Source: CAIXSC01 sp046349915
Lineage (GTDB): Bacteria > Planctomycetota > Planctomycetia > Pirellulales > Pirellulaceae
DNA length: 64,000 bases
Assembly (NCBI GenBank): GCA_046349915.1
Contig: JAXMBL010000003.1
Span: 868,001-932,000 of the forward strand
Reading direction: 5' to 3'
Below are positions 43,183 to 52,997 of the stretch, piece after piece. Position numbers and translations under genes: made by a program. The notes beneath the pieces were generated by a model. That model did no database searches and was not told where the DNA came from. It was given only the letters and a program-made list of their open reading frames with translations. Position 1 is the stretch's first letter; every line of letters starts with the position of its first letter.

Positions 43183-46100
43183 ACCAGAGTTCCTATGTAC
43201 GACGGACTTCTAGTCCGTCGATCTGCCGGGCGTACCGTCGCCGCGAAGAATACGGAAGCGACGGACTAGAAGTCCGTCGTACGAGGAAGGGACACGGCGA
43301 CGGACTAGAAGTCCGTCGTACAGGTCGGACGGGGCGATTCCTTTCCACGATATCGATTGCTGCTTGTCTCTTGCTCTTCGCGGCGGCGGCCCATGGTAAA
43401 GACGAGCTTGGACAATCATTTGCCAAGCAGGTTCAGCCGTTACTCGTCCGAGCCTGCGGAGACTGTCACGGAAAGAAGCCCAAGGACAACGATCTCGATC
43501 TCACCAGTTTCGGCACGGCCGAGTTGTTCCTTGCTAAGCCGAAAGTTCTGGGCGACGTCGCCGAACGGTTGCGCTTGGGCGATATGCCGCCGAAGGAAGC
43601 GCCGCAGATTAGCGAGTCCGAGCGGCAGCAATTGTTGAGTTGGATCAACTCGGCGCTGGACGTGGAAGCAAATTCCCGAGCGGGCGACCCTGGACCGGTG
43701 ACGCTGCGCCGGTTGAGCAACTCTGCCTACGACAATGCGATCCGCGATCTCACGGGCGTCGACATGCGGCCAACACGGGCTCGCGAGTTTCCCACCGACA
43801 GCGTCGGCGGTGAAGGGTTCGCCAATGTGGGCGACGCGATGCCGGTGACTCCCGAGTTGATCGAACGCTATCACCAGACCGCTCGCGATGTCGCCGCTCG
43901 GGTCGTCTTGTTGCCCACGGGGTTTCGGTTCTCCGCATCGACTGACCGACCGGATTGGGCCGAAGAGGCTCTCAAATCGCTGCGTAGTTTTCACGAGCGC
44001 TATGCGGGACCTAATGGCGAGCCGCCGCTGGCGCAGCACTTGGCAGCGACCCTGAAGCACCGTGACCGGCTCACTCGCGAAGGCGCCGCCGCCATCGCCG
44101 CCTTGGCCGCTGAAGAAAAGCTCAATGCAACCTATCTCGCCGCGCTCTGGGCCGGGCTCAGCGGCACATCCCCCAGGCAAGCCGAACTCGACGTCTTGAC
44201 GAAGCAGTGGTTGGAAAAAGCGGCGCAGATTGAAGCCGAGAAGCAACGTCGGCAAACAGCTCTTGAATCGGCCAAGCGGAAGATCGATTCCCAGTGGGCG
44301 TCGTCGAAGCGAGTGCTCGCAGAGGCCAAAGTCGCCGAAGGAGGTTCTGTTCCGTTCGAACGTAAAGTCTCGGTTCAAAAAGGTGAACTGCTGCTGCTCA
44401 CCGTCTTTCCCAACGACAATCATGGCGCCGACAGTACGCTGGTCGAATGGGTGATTCGAGAAACAACCGGTGAACAGCGAAGCTGGAGCGTGGCTGAGTT
44501 GGTTCCTCAATTGCTGAAAGGCAATCCCTGGTTGGACAAACACGAAGCGCGCTGGAGCTTCCTGGAGACAACATCCACGCCAGTGTTTCTCACTGAAAAA
44601 CGCGACAGCAACGCGGGACGGTCCGAGTTGAAATCGTGGAGCTTGGGTTCTGAACCGTCGGTCTTCGTCAACTCAGCCGCCGAGCCGGTGCAGGTTTGGA
44701 CCAAGTTGCCTGCTCAATCGTTCTTCGTCCATCCGGGCCCCAAGCGGCCGGTGACCGTCGCCTGGACCAGTCCGATTGCGGGCGAACTATTGCTTACGGG
44801 GCGTGTCGCGGATGCTCACCCCGCCAATCTCGATGGCGTCTCTTTCGAACTGTCGCAGATTGCGGCCGCGGAACTGGGGCCCGTGTTGGCGGAACTGGCC
44901 AACGTGCCCGCAAGTCTGTCAGATCCCGGCTTGCCTCCCGATATGCTGGCCGTGGTGCGAGCAAAGTGGCGAGCAGCCACGACCGATCCAACGCCAGTCC
45001 TGGCGGAGATCAAGGCAATGCAGGCTCAATTGTTTCAAGGGAATTACCAGAAGAACGCGGCACTCGCGGTCGGCAATGGCTTTCCCGCGTGGGAGGATCT
45101 GCGGCGCGTGGTTGCCAGCGAGCGGGTTCAAGGCGCGGCACGCGAGCCGCTCTTTCGCATTGTTACGCTGCCAGCCCAACCTGACACGTTCGTGGTTTGG
45201 GATCGGTTGCGGTTGGAAGGAGGCGACGGGCCGCCATTGGTATTCGCCGAGCATCCCGCTTTACGAGCAGCCGTTGAGCAAGCATGCGGTCTGAAGTTCG
45301 GCCAACATCCGCAGGGAAAGCCGGTGTCCAAGTCCGCTCTGGTCACGGTTGCTGGCGCCGAGGTGATTATCGATCTGAGAAAACTGTCGGCGGAGCTACT
45401 GAAGGAACTCACGTTGCCTCGTTTCCTGCGGGCCGATGTGAGTCTCGACGAAGGCAGCCCAGAGACGGCTGCCGTTCAGGCGTTCGTGATTGCCGCAACG
45501 GGTGGCGGAGGCAACTTGGCGGAGCCGGTGGCTCAAGCAACGCTCGGCGACCCACGAGCCGCACAGATCGTCCATCGACGCGTGGCCGCTGAACGAGCTC
45601 GACCCGCCGCCGAGTTTCGCGCGCTCTTTCCGCCCGCGGTTCTGTTTCAGCCGATCATTCCGCGAGACGCCCAGGGGAGTGTCTTCTTGTATCGCCGCGA
45701 GGATGAGCCTTTGCGAAGACTGTTGCTCGACGACGCGGGCCGAGTAGAACTCGACCGGCTCTGGAGCGAACTCGAGTTTGTGAGCGAGCAAGCGCTGGCC
45801 ACTCCGACTGCGTACGCGTCACTTGTGCAGTACTATCGCAAGCCCAATGACGGCGCGCGGATCATGTTCTTCTATATTCAAGAGTTTGAAGAGCAGATCA
45901 AACGTGAAGAGGCAGAGTTACTCGCGGCCCTGGTGGCCGCGGAACCGAAGCAGCTCGACGCGCTGCTGTCCTTTGCCGCTCGCGCGTGGCGCCGCCCGCT
46001 CGACGCACAAGAACGCACAGAGATTCTCGCGTCGTATCATGCGGATCGCAAAGAAGGCGTGAAACACGATCCGGCGTTCCGCGCTGCTCTGGCTCGCGTA

Positions 46101-47189
46101 CTCGCTTCGCCGTGGTTCCTGTACCGAGTCGAACAGCCAGCGACTGGGACTCGTTGGCAGCCAGTCTCGGGCGACGAACTAGCGACTCGCTTGAGCTTTC
46201 TGCTGTGGGATTCGATCCCCGACGACCAGTTACGAGCCAAGGCTGCTCGCCTGCATGAGCCCGCGGTCATGGAAGAACAATTGCGTCGCATGCTGAAAGA
46301 CAGTCGGACCAAGGGCATGGCCGAAGAGTTCGGTGCTCGCTGGCTCAGCGTGCGAGACTTTGCGACCAACCACGGCCGAAGTCTCAAGCATTTTCCCGAG
46401 TTCACGCCGGTCTTGAGAGACGCGTTGGCCGAAGAGCCGGTCCGGTTCTTCGAAGACTTGCTGATGAACGATCGTCCCGTCGCCGATGTGATCACTGCGG
46501 ATGCGGTGGTTATCAATGATGTACTCGCCAAACACTATGGCATCCCAGGCGTGGCCGGACCGCATTGGCGCCGCGTCGAGAATGTCTCTGAGTACGGTCG
46601 CGGTGGTTTTCTGGGGTTCGGCGCGGTGATCGCCAAGCAATCGGCGGCTGCTCGAACCAGCCCGATCAAGCGAGGCGCGTGGCTGGTGCAAGTGCTCGGC
46701 GAGCGGTTGCCAAAAGTCCCGCCCGATGTGCCGCCGCTTCCAGAAACGCCGCCGGCCGGTCTGAGCGTGCGCGAAATCACGGAACGTCATCGTCAAGATC
46801 CAAAATGCGCTGGTTGCCACGTCCGCATCGATCCTTATGGCATGGCCATGGAGCGATTCGACGCGATCGGTCGGCTGCGGCCGGCCAGCGAACTGAAACC
46901 GGGCGACGCCAAAGGAACTCTGCGCGACGGAACCGAGATCGATGGAATTGCTGGCTTGAGGAACTACTTCGCTAACGCGAGACGTGAAGAACTACTGCGA
47001 ACGCTTGCTCGCAAGCTGACAGGCTACGCGTTAGGCCGCGCCGTCATGACGTCGGACCGCAAGCTAATCGACGAAGTAACGAAATCGATGGTCAGCGGTG
47101 GTCGCTGGTCGGACGCCTTGCTGGTGATCGTTCAAAGCGAACAATTCCGTTGTGTGCGACCCGAAGCAACTGTCGCCGCGAATCCATAA
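43179..47189 (+). CDS. Large PSCyt1-DUF1587-DUF1592-DUF1588-DUF1585 protein with a repeat-encoded leader
   Basis: 1336 residues from a GTG at 43179 that overlaps the regulator stop (GTGA) and has AAGGAG 8 bases upstream. The signal peptide core (STISIAACLLLFAAAAHGKD) starts only about 54 residues in; the leader before it is encoded by three copies of the GACGGACT palindrome (SSYVRRTSSPSI, DGLEVRRTRKGHG, DGLEVRRTG). No ATG or GTG exists between the GTG and the signal. Then PSCyt1 with CGDCHGKKPKDND, DUF1587 (RRLSNSAYDNAIRDLTGVDM), a 500-residue middle region, DUF1595 (FAARAWRRPLDAQERTEILA), DUF1592 (ATRLSFLLWDSIPDDQLRAK), DUF1588 with CAGCHVRIDPYGMAMERFDA and DUF1585. The DUF1552 partner follows. 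Confidence 0.9.
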   Translation: MNQSSYVRRTSSPSICRAYRRREEYGSDGLEVRRTRKGHGDGLEVRRTGRTGRFLSTISIAACLLLFAAAAHGKDELGQSFAKQVQPLLVRACGDCHGKKPKDNDLDLTSFGTAELFLAKPKVLGDVAERLRLGDMPPKEAPQISESERQQLLSWINSALDVEANSRAGDPGPVTLRRLSNSAYDNAIRDLTGVDMRPTRAREFPTDSVGGEGFANVGDAMPVTPELIERYHQTARDVAARVVLLPTGFRFSASTDRPDWAEEALKSLRSFHERYAGPNGEPPLAQHLAATLKHRDRLTREGAAAIAALAAEEKLNATYLAALWAGLSGTSPRQAELDVLTKQWLEKAAQIEAEKQRRQTALESAKRKIDSQWASSKRVLAEAKVAEGGSVPFERKVSVQKGELLLLTVFPNDNHGADSTLVEWVIRETTGEQRSWSVAELVPQLLKGNPWLDKHEARWSFLETTSTPVFLTEKRDSNAGRSELKSWSLGSEPSVFVNSAAEPVQVWTKLPAQSFFVHPGPKRPVTVAWTSPIAGELLLTGRVADAHPANLDGVSFELSQIAAAELGPVLAELANVPASLSDPGLPPDMLAVVRAKWRAATTDPTPVLAEIKAMQAQLFQGNYQKNAALAVGNGFPAWEDLRRVVASERVQGAAREPLFRIVTLPAQPDTFVVWDRLRLEGGDGPPLVFAEHPALRAAVEQACGLKFGQHPQGKPVSKSALVTVAGAEVIIDLRKLSAELLKELTLPRFLRADVSLDEGSPETAAVQAFVIAATGGGGNLAEPVAQATLGDPRAAQIVHRRVAAERARPAAEFRALFPPAVLFQPIIPRDAQGSVFLYRREDEPLRRLLLDDAGRVELDRLWSELEFVSEQALATPTAYASLVQYYRKPNDGARIMFFYIQEFEEQIKREEAELLAALVAAEPKQLDALLSFAARAWRRPLDAQERTEILASYHADRKEGVKHDPAFRAALARVLASPWFLYRVEQPATGTRWQPVSGDELATRLSFLLWDSIPDDQLRAKAARLHEPAVMEEQLRRMLKDSRTKGMAEEFGARWLSVRDFATNHGRSLKHFPEFTPVLRDALAEEPVRFFEDLLMNDRPVADVITADAVVINDVLAKHYGIPGVAGPHWRRVENVSEYGRGGFLGFGAVIAKQSAAARTSPIKRGAWLVQVLGERLPKVPPDVPPLPETPPAGLSVREITERHRQDPKCAGCHVRIDPYGMAMERFDAIGRLRPASELKPGDAKGTLRDGTEIDGIAGLRNYFANARREELLRTLARKLTGYALGRAVMTSDRKLIDEVTKSMVSGGRWSDALLVIVQSEQFRCVRPEATVAANP
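43197..43321. repeat. Three GACGGACT palindromes inside the coding start of the DUF1592 gene
   Basis: Copies at 43197-43220, 43259-43282 and 43298-43321. The first is inverted relative to the other two. All three are read in frame between the GTG start and the signal peptide of the gene at 43179. No stop codon arises in that frame. Confidence 0.95.
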
Positions 47190-47192
47190 AAT

Positions 47193-47216
47193 GTAAGACG
47201 GACTTCCAGTCCGTCG
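47193..47216. repeat. GACGGACT palindrome, diverged copy
   Basis: GTAAGACGGACTTCCAGTCC with CGTCG following: one or two changes from the consensus, with stem pairing kept (GACGGACT with AGTCCGTC). It lies just after the DUF1592 stop codon, in the 72-bp gap before the DUF1552 gene. Confidence 0.9.
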
Positions 47217-47261
47217 CGCGTCGTACAAATTTACACGCTACGCAATTCAAGAGACTTTCGC

Positions 47262-48563
47262 ATGTCCAACATACTGGCTCCTACTTTCTCGCGACGCATT
47301 TTGTTGCGCGGGCTCGGCGTATCGATGGCTCTGCCTTGGCTCGAGTCTTTGTCGTTTGCCGCGGGCGAGAGAACCCAAGGGGACGACCAGCCGCCTACTC
47401 GCACGCTCGTTACGTTCACCGGCATGGGATTTCATTCGCAGCATTGGTGGGCCAAGGGCGAGGGGGCTGGGATGGAGCTTGGTCCTTGCCTCAAGCCGCT
47501 CGAGCCTTGGAAGGAGCGGTTGGTCTTTGTCCGCGGCTTGTGGAACGAACAGGCTAACAACGGCGTCATCCACTGCATGCAAACGGGGAACATGCTCAGT
47601 GGCTCGCCGATGTCCAAGACCGAAGTGCGCACGGGCGTCAGTTTCGACCAAGTGATGGCTCAGCGGATTGGCGATCGCACGAAAATCCCTTCGCTCGTGT
47701 TGGGCTGCGAAGGCCCCATTCCGGGGCTGCAAGATGGACATCCATTGCTGTACAGCTCACATATTTCTTGGAGTACTGCGGTATCACCCACCTGGACCGA
47801 GACACGGCCGGCGCTGGCATTCGACCAACTCTTCCGCATCGATCGCAATCGCGGCGATCGACGCGTGGTCGACGCGGTGCTTGAAGATGCCAAGTCATTG
47901 CGCCAACGACTCTCGCTCGCGGATCGTCAGCGATTCGAGGAATATCTGGGTAGTGTTCACGAGATCGAAGGACGCATCAAACGGGCGGACAAGAATCGCG
48001 ACGCCAACGCTTGGAAGCCAACGCTGGCAGCTCCCGATCGTCCGCGACCGGCGGATGGAATTCCCGCCGACATTCCCGAGTATTGGCGACTGATGAACGA
48101 CATCGTGCTGCTCGCGTTTCGCACCGATACCACTCGCATCGCTACCCTCAAGTACTGCAACGACGGTTCGGCGGAAACACATTCGCACTGTGGCGCCAAA
48201 GACCAGCATCACCAAATGGCTCACACTCAACCGCCAGAACTGATCCCTCTTAACCAGTACTTTATGTCGCAACTTGCCTACCTCTGCGAACGGATGTCGG
48301 AGGTCAAAGAGGGAGATCGCACGCTGCTCGACAACACCGCGATCATGCACTGCTCCAGCATGTTGCACGGCAACCACGACTCGAAGCAACTGCCGATCAT
48401 TCTGCTTGGCGGCGCGGGCGGCAAACTGCGTGGCGGTCGAGCACTCGACTATCTCGACAAGTCGAATCGAAGAATGTGTAGCCTGTTCCTGCATCTCATG
48501 GATTGGGGTGGGTTGGAACTCGATCAATTCGGCGACTCGAACGAACGCCTGCCGGGGATCTGA
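47262..48563 (+). CDS. DUF1552 family protein
   Basis: 433 residues beginning with SRRILLRGLGVSMALPWLES (10-29), the export signal and signature of the family. Further landmarks are TFTGMGFHSQHWWAKGEGAG, QTGNMLSGSPMSKTEVRTGV and MHCSSMLHGNHDSKQLPIIL. AGAGA precedes the ATG. It closely resembles the DUF1552 protein at 52998 (MHCSSMMAG, LPVILLGGAGGKLKGGRVLD), so the pair arose by duplication together with its DUF1592 neighbour. Function unknown. Confidence 0.92.
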   Translation: MSNILAPTFSRRILLRGLGVSMALPWLESLSFAAGERTQGDDQPPTRTLVTFTGMGFHSQHWWAKGEGAGMELGPCLKPLEPWKERLVFVRGLWNEQANNGVIHCMQTGNMLSGSPMSKTEVRTGVSFDQVMAQRIGDRTKIPSLVLGCEGPIPGLQDGHPLLYSSHISWSTAVSPTWTETRPALAFDQLFRIDRNRGDRRVVDAVLEDAKSLRQRLSLADRQRFEEYLGSVHEIEGRIKRADKNRDANAWKPTLAAPDRPRPADGIPADIPEYWRLMNDIVLLAFRTDTTRIATLKYCNDGSAETHSHCGAKDQHHQMAHTQPPELIPLNQYFMSQLAYLCERMSEVKEGDRTLLDNTAIMHCSSMLHGNHDSKQLPIILLGGAGGKLRGGRALDYLDKSNRRMCSLFLHLMDWGGLELDQFGDSNERLPGI

Positions 48564-48679
48564 GGACTGGAAGTCCTTAGCGTCCGATTCATGGCTTTGC
48601 GGTTTGATACGTGGGATTTGTTTCGGCTCAGAACGAAGAGTGGCAAAGAGAGCATCGACGGACTGGAAGTCCGTCGTAC
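48562..48679. repeat. GACGGACT palindromes between the two DUF1592/DUF1552 pairs
   Basis: A diverged copy (AGGACTGGAAGTCCTT, about 48562-48577) directly follows the DUF1552 stop codon and a fuller copy lies at 48656-48679. Both sit in the 160-bp gap before the second DUF1592 gene. Confidence 0.85.
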
Positions 48680-48723
48680 GTTGATAACTCACACCTCACC
48701 GCCTCCGGCGAGAGTAGATAGTA

Positions 48724-51700
48724 ATGATACACACAAAACAGAACGTTTTTCTCTTGCCGATGGTTGGCCTTTCCCTGACGCTCGGTCTGTTGGGAACAGC
48801 GTGGGGACAAGAAGCGGCCGCCGGTAAACCCGTGGCGGTCAATAGCGCGGCCTTTGATCAGACGATCAAGCCGCTGTTGCGTGAATTCTGCGTGACGTGT
48901 CACTCGACCGAGAAGCAGCAAGGCGAACTCGACCTGCAACGCTTTGCATCGCTGGAGCAAGTCAAGCAACATCCCGTCATCTGGGAGCATGTGCTGGAGC
49001 AATTGACGCTCGGTGAAATGCCTCCCAAGGATGCCAAGCAGCTTTCGGACAATCAGAGACGGCAATTGGTCGCTTGGGTGCGCTCGACGCTGAACGAGAT
49101 TGCGCTGGCAAACGCGGGCGATCCGGGGCCGGTTGTGTTGAGGCGGCTATCCAATCACGAATACACCTACACGTTGCGCGATCTCACAGGAGTGCCCTCG
49201 ATCGATCCTGCTCGGGAGTTCCCGGTGGACGGCGCGGCAGGCGAAGGGTTTACCAATGTCGGCGCGGCGTTGGTGATGTCGCCCGCATTGCTTTCAAAGT
49301 ATCTCGAGGCGGCGAAGGATGTCGCGGACCATCTCGTGCTGACGCCCGCGGGCATTCGTTTCTCGGCAGGCACGTCGTCGCGCGACGCTACCAACGAGAC
49401 GTTGGCCAGCATTCGCGAGTTCTACTCGCGCTACAGCGACACTGGCGATCTATCGGTCGAAGTCGGCGGGACCGGAAAAGTCAGTTCCAAAGGTGGTGTT
49501 CTGCCGCTTGCCAAGTATTTCGCCGTGCTGACCGATGAACGTGCCTCGTTGGCTAATGGATCGAAGAAGATCGCCGATGTCGCTCGTGAGCGAGGGTTGA
49601 GCGCCAAGTACCTCGGTCTGCTCTGGAGCATGTTGCAAGAACAGAAGCAGAAGCCTTCGCTCGTACTTGATTCGCTGCGTGCGAAGTGGCGTGCGGAAAC
49701 TCTTACGACGGCCGACATTGAATCGTGGCAGAAGGCGTTATGGCGGTTCTCGAACGTCGGGCATCTCGGCAAGGTCGGTGGTCCGAAGGCTTGGTTGGAA
49801 TCCGTATCGCCGCTCGCGGCTCTGCATGAGTTCCGATTGAAGATGCAGCCGCCCGCCGATGGCGGCGATCTCACGCTGTACCTTACGACGAATGATGCGG
49901 GAGATGGGAACGCGAACGACTTCGCGATCTGGGAGAACGCTCGTCTTGTCACCCCAGAGCGAGGCGAGTTGATGTTGCGTGACGTTCGCTCGGTCCTGGG
50001 GCAGATGGATCGTCAGCGTGATGTTGTCATTGAGAGCGTGGAGCGATGCCTCGCGGCAGCCGCGGAAGCGATGAACGCACAAGAGCGACCTGATCTCGCC
50101 GCGTTGGCTCAGAAACACAAGGTTGATCCTCAAGTGCTCGCAGGTTGGCTGAATTATTTGGGTATCGCCAGCGCCGGAGGCTCGAAGCTGGAACCACTGA
50201 TTGCGAGGAAGGCGGAAAGCGTCGCCAACTACAACTTCATCAAGGGCTGGGTTGGAGATAATGCACTCAGCGTCCTGGCCAATTCCGCGGATGCGACGGT
50301 CAACATTCCGGGCGAGATGAAGCCTCACAGCATCGCCACTCATCCCGCCCCGAATTTTGCCTCAGTCATTGCGTGGCGCAGCCCAGTCTCGGCCAACTTG
50401 CGAATCAGCGGCACGGTGCAAGACGGGCACACAGCCTGCGGCAATGGCATCGTCTATTCTTTGGAACTGCGACGAGGCCAGACGAATGAAGTGTTGGCAG
50501 CGGGCGAAAGCAAGGGCTCATCGGTCATTCCTCTGGGACCGCTGACCGATGTGAGCGTCAAACCGGGCGATGTCATTGCACTGGTCATTGATCCGCGAAA
50601 CAACGAGCATACGTGCGATCATACTCCCGTGAACCTGACGCTTACCGATGGCAAACAGGAGTGGGATCTCACCAAGGATGTCGCGCCAGATATCCTCGCC
50701 AGCAATCCGCACGGCGATCGCCATGGCAACAGTGACGTGTGGTATTTCCTCAGCCAACCTGCCCGCGGCACAGATGCGCCAGCCGCGGTTGTCGATTCTG
50801 CGTCGGTGCTTTCGCAGTGGAGAAGGGCCAAGGATGCCGCCGAGCGAGCACGGATTGCAACGCAGGTCAAGCAACTGCTGCAGCAAAGCGGCGCCACGGC
50901 GCAGGCAAGCCCGGCGGATCGTGTGCTAAGCCAACAACTGCTGTCGCTGAACGGTCCTCTGTTGGCTGAAGCCTGGCGTTCGGTCAAGCCGCAGGCTACC
51001 GATGTGGGGAATTCAACTTTCGGAGTTGATCCCACTTTGTTTGGCAAGCATCCTAAGAGCGGCGAAGTGCCTCCCACGAGTCTTTGCGTGCAAGCGCCTT
51101 CGGTCATTGAAGTGCGGCTCCCTGGTTCATTAGTTGCTGGCGCCGAGTTCGTCGCGACGGGCCGACTGCATGCCGCGACGGCTGGCGAAGGAAGCGTGCA
51201 ACTGCAAGTTTCAACGACTAAGCCCGTGACTGCCTCGGGGCTGCGGGCCACCAATGCGACTGCTACTCAGGAAGGCGGAGCGTGGAATAGCAGCAAGCCG
51301 CCCATGTTGTTCGATGCTCCGATCTTGGTCGCGAACGACAGCCCGGCTCGTCGCCGATTTGAGGCTGCTTTTGATGACTTCCGCGCTCTGTTCCCGGCGG
51401 CGTTGTGTTACACGAAGATCGTTCCCGTTGATGAAGTGGTGACGCTGACGTTATTTCATCGCGAAGATGAACCGTTACGGCGGTTGATCTTGGATGAGTC
51501 TCAGATCAGAGAACTGGATCGCTTGTGGGACGAGCTGCACTTCGTCAGCGAGGACGCGCTCACGTTGGTCGACGCCTACGAACAAATCTGGCAGTTCTCG
51601 ACTCAAGATGGTCCTAACGCTCCCAATGGCGACAAGCGACTGGAACCCCTGCGTCAGCCCATCATGGAAGCTGCCGCTAAGTTCAAAGAGCAGAAGAAGG

Positions 51701-52875
51701 CGGCCGTCGAACCTCAGAAGAACGCACTGCTGGCGTTTGCCGAGAAAGCATGGCGTCGGCCACTGACCACCGCGGAGATCGCCAGTCTGCGGAAGTTCGA
51801 GCCGCGTCTGATGTTGGTCAGAATTCTCACTTCTCCAGCATTCTTGTATCGCAGCGAAACACCGGCTGCCGAGACCGGGCCAGTCAATGATTGGGAACTG
51901 GCTGCACGTCTGAGTTACTTCCTGTGGTCCTCGGCGCCCGATGATGAACTACGAGCGGTCGCCGCCGCGGGCAAGCTGCGAGATCCAAGCGTGTTGAACG
52001 CTCAAGTTCGTCGGATGCTCAAGGACGATCGAATCCGTCGACTGGCAACCGAGTTTGGCTGTCAGTACTTGCATGTTCGAGACGTCTCGGCGCTCGACGA
52101 GAAGAGTGAACGCCACTTCCCCTCGTTCAAACCGCTGCGCGAGGCGATGCAGGAGGAGGTGACTCGGTTCTACATCGATCTCTTTCAGAATGATCGCGGC
52201 GTGCTTGAACTGATGAATGCCGATTACACGTTTCTCAACAAGCCGTTGGCCGACCATTACGGCATCCCGTTCAGCGGAACTGATTGGCAACGGGTCGACG
52301 GTGTCAAGAAGTACGGTCGAGGAGGAGTGCTCGGTTTCTCGGCGACGCTGGCGAAGCACTCGGGAGCATCCCGAACGAGCGCTATCTTGCGCGGCACCTG
52401 GGTTAGCGAGGTGTTGTTGGGAGAAAAGGTTCCCAATCCTCCCAAGGGCGTGCCGACTTTGCCGGAAGAAGCACCCGAGGGACTGTCCGAACGTGAGTTG
52501 ATCGAACGCCATAGCACGGAGCCGCGTTGCATCGCGTGCCACAAACGAATCGACCCTTACGGCTTTGCTCTCGAGGGGTTCGATGCGATCGGTCGTTTAC
52601 GAACCGCGAATACTAAGACCGTGTTGTTCGACGAAGCGTCGGTCGATGGTCTGTCGGGTTTGAGAGACTATATGGCCAACCAGCGCCGTACCGACTTCCT
52701 GCGTCAGTTCAGCCGCAAGCTGCTAGGGTACGCACTCGGACGAAGTGTGCAATTGTCCGACCAACCATTGGTCGAGGAACTCGCCAATACCCCCGGAGGC
52801 CATGTCGGTGGTATGATCGAACAGATTGTTCGCAGTCCACAGTTCCGCGAGATTCGCGGGCAAAAGCAGCCGTGA
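48724..52875 (+). CDS. Large PSCyt1-DUF1587-DUF1592-DUF1588-DUF1585 protein, second copy
   Basis: 1383 residues with signal peptide (FLLPMVGLSLTLGLLGTAWG). PSCyt1 motif CVTCHSTEKQQGELDLQRF, DUF1587 LRRLSNHEYTYTLRDLTGVP, middle region of about 550 residues, DUF1595 FAEKAWRRPLTTAEIASLRK, DUF1592 AARLSYFLWSSAPDDELRAV, DUF1588 CIACHKRIDPYGFALEGFDA and DUF1585 FSRKLLGYALGRSVQLSDQP. It is a paralogue of the protein at 43179 and matches it over nearly the full length, including the unusual middle region with jelly-roll-like strands (PVSANLRISGTVQDGHTACG). No repeat-encoded leader is present here. Confidence 0.92.
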   Translation: MIHTKQNVFLLPMVGLSLTLGLLGTAWGQEAAAGKPVAVNSAAFDQTIKPLLREFCVTCHSTEKQQGELDLQRFASLEQVKQHPVIWEHVLEQLTLGEMPPKDAKQLSDNQRRQLVAWVRSTLNEIALANAGDPGPVVLRRLSNHEYTYTLRDLTGVPSIDPAREFPVDGAAGEGFTNVGAALVMSPALLSKYLEAAKDVADHLVLTPAGIRFSAGTSSRDATNETLASIREFYSRYSDTGDLSVEVGGTGKVSSKGGVLPLAKYFAVLTDERASLANGSKKIADVARERGLSAKYLGLLWSMLQEQKQKPSLVLDSLRAKWRAETLTTADIESWQKALWRFSNVGHLGKVGGPKAWLESVSPLAALHEFRLKMQPPADGGDLTLYLTTNDAGDGNANDFAIWENARLVTPERGELMLRDVRSVLGQMDRQRDVVIESVERCLAAAAEAMNAQERPDLAALAQKHKVDPQVLAGWLNYLGIASAGGSKLEPLIARKAESVANYNFIKGWVGDNALSVLANSADATVNIPGEMKPHSIATHPAPNFASVIAWRSPVSANLRISGTVQDGHTACGNGIVYSLELRRGQTNEVLAAGESKGSSVIPLGPLTDVSVKPGDVIALVIDPRNNEHTCDHTPVNLTLTDGKQEWDLTKDVAPDILASNPHGDRHGNSDVWYFLSQPARGTDAPAAVVDSASVLSQWRRAKDAAERARIATQVKQLLQQSGATAQASPADRVLSQQLLSLNGPLLAEAWRSVKPQATDVGNSTFGVDPTLFGKHPKSGEVPPTSLCVQAPSVIEVRLPGSLVAGAEFVATGRLHAATAGEGSVQLQVSTTKPVTASGLRATNATATQEGGAWNSSKPPMLFDAPILVANDSPARRRFEAAFDDFRALFPAALCYTKIVPVDEVVTLTLFHREDEPLRRLILDESQIRELDRLWDELHFVSEDALTLVDAYEQIWQFSTQDGPNAPNGDKRLEPLRQPIMEAAAKFKEQKKAAVEPQKNALLAFAEKAWRRPLTTAEIASLRKFEPRLMLVRILTSPAFLYRSETPAAETGPVNDWELAARLSYFLWSSAPDDELRAVAAAGKLRDPSVLNAQVRRMLKDDRIRRLATEFGCQYLHVRDVSALDEKSERHFPSFKPLREAMQEEVTRFYIDLFQNDRGVLELMNADYTFLNKPLADHYGIPFSGTDWQRVDGVKKYGRGGVLGFSATLAKHSGASRTSAILRGTWVSEVLLGEKVPNPPKGVPTLPEEAPEGLSERELIERHSTEPRCIACHKRIDPYGFALEGFDAIGRLRTANTKTVLFDEASVDGLSGLRDYMANQRRTDFLRQFSRKLLGYALGRSVQLSDQPLVEELANTPGGHVGGMIEQIVRSPQFREIRGQKQP

Positions 52876-52880
52876 CCAGT

Positions 52881-52940
52881 GTACGACGGACTAGAAGTCC
52901 GTCGTACGGTGGAGATCGACGGACTAGAAGTCCGTCGTAC
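52881..52940. repeat. GACGGACT palindromes between the second DUF1592 and DUF1552 genes
   Basis: A perfect copy with symmetric GTAC ends (52881-52907) and a second (52917-52940) follow the DUF1592 stop by 5 bp. An open frame crosses them into the DUF1552 gene, but that gene has its own ATG and ribosome site. Confidence 0.95.
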
Positions 52941-52997
52941 ATAACAAAATCACTTTACATTCCCGAGTTCGCTCCGACAGTTACAGGAGAACCACTG

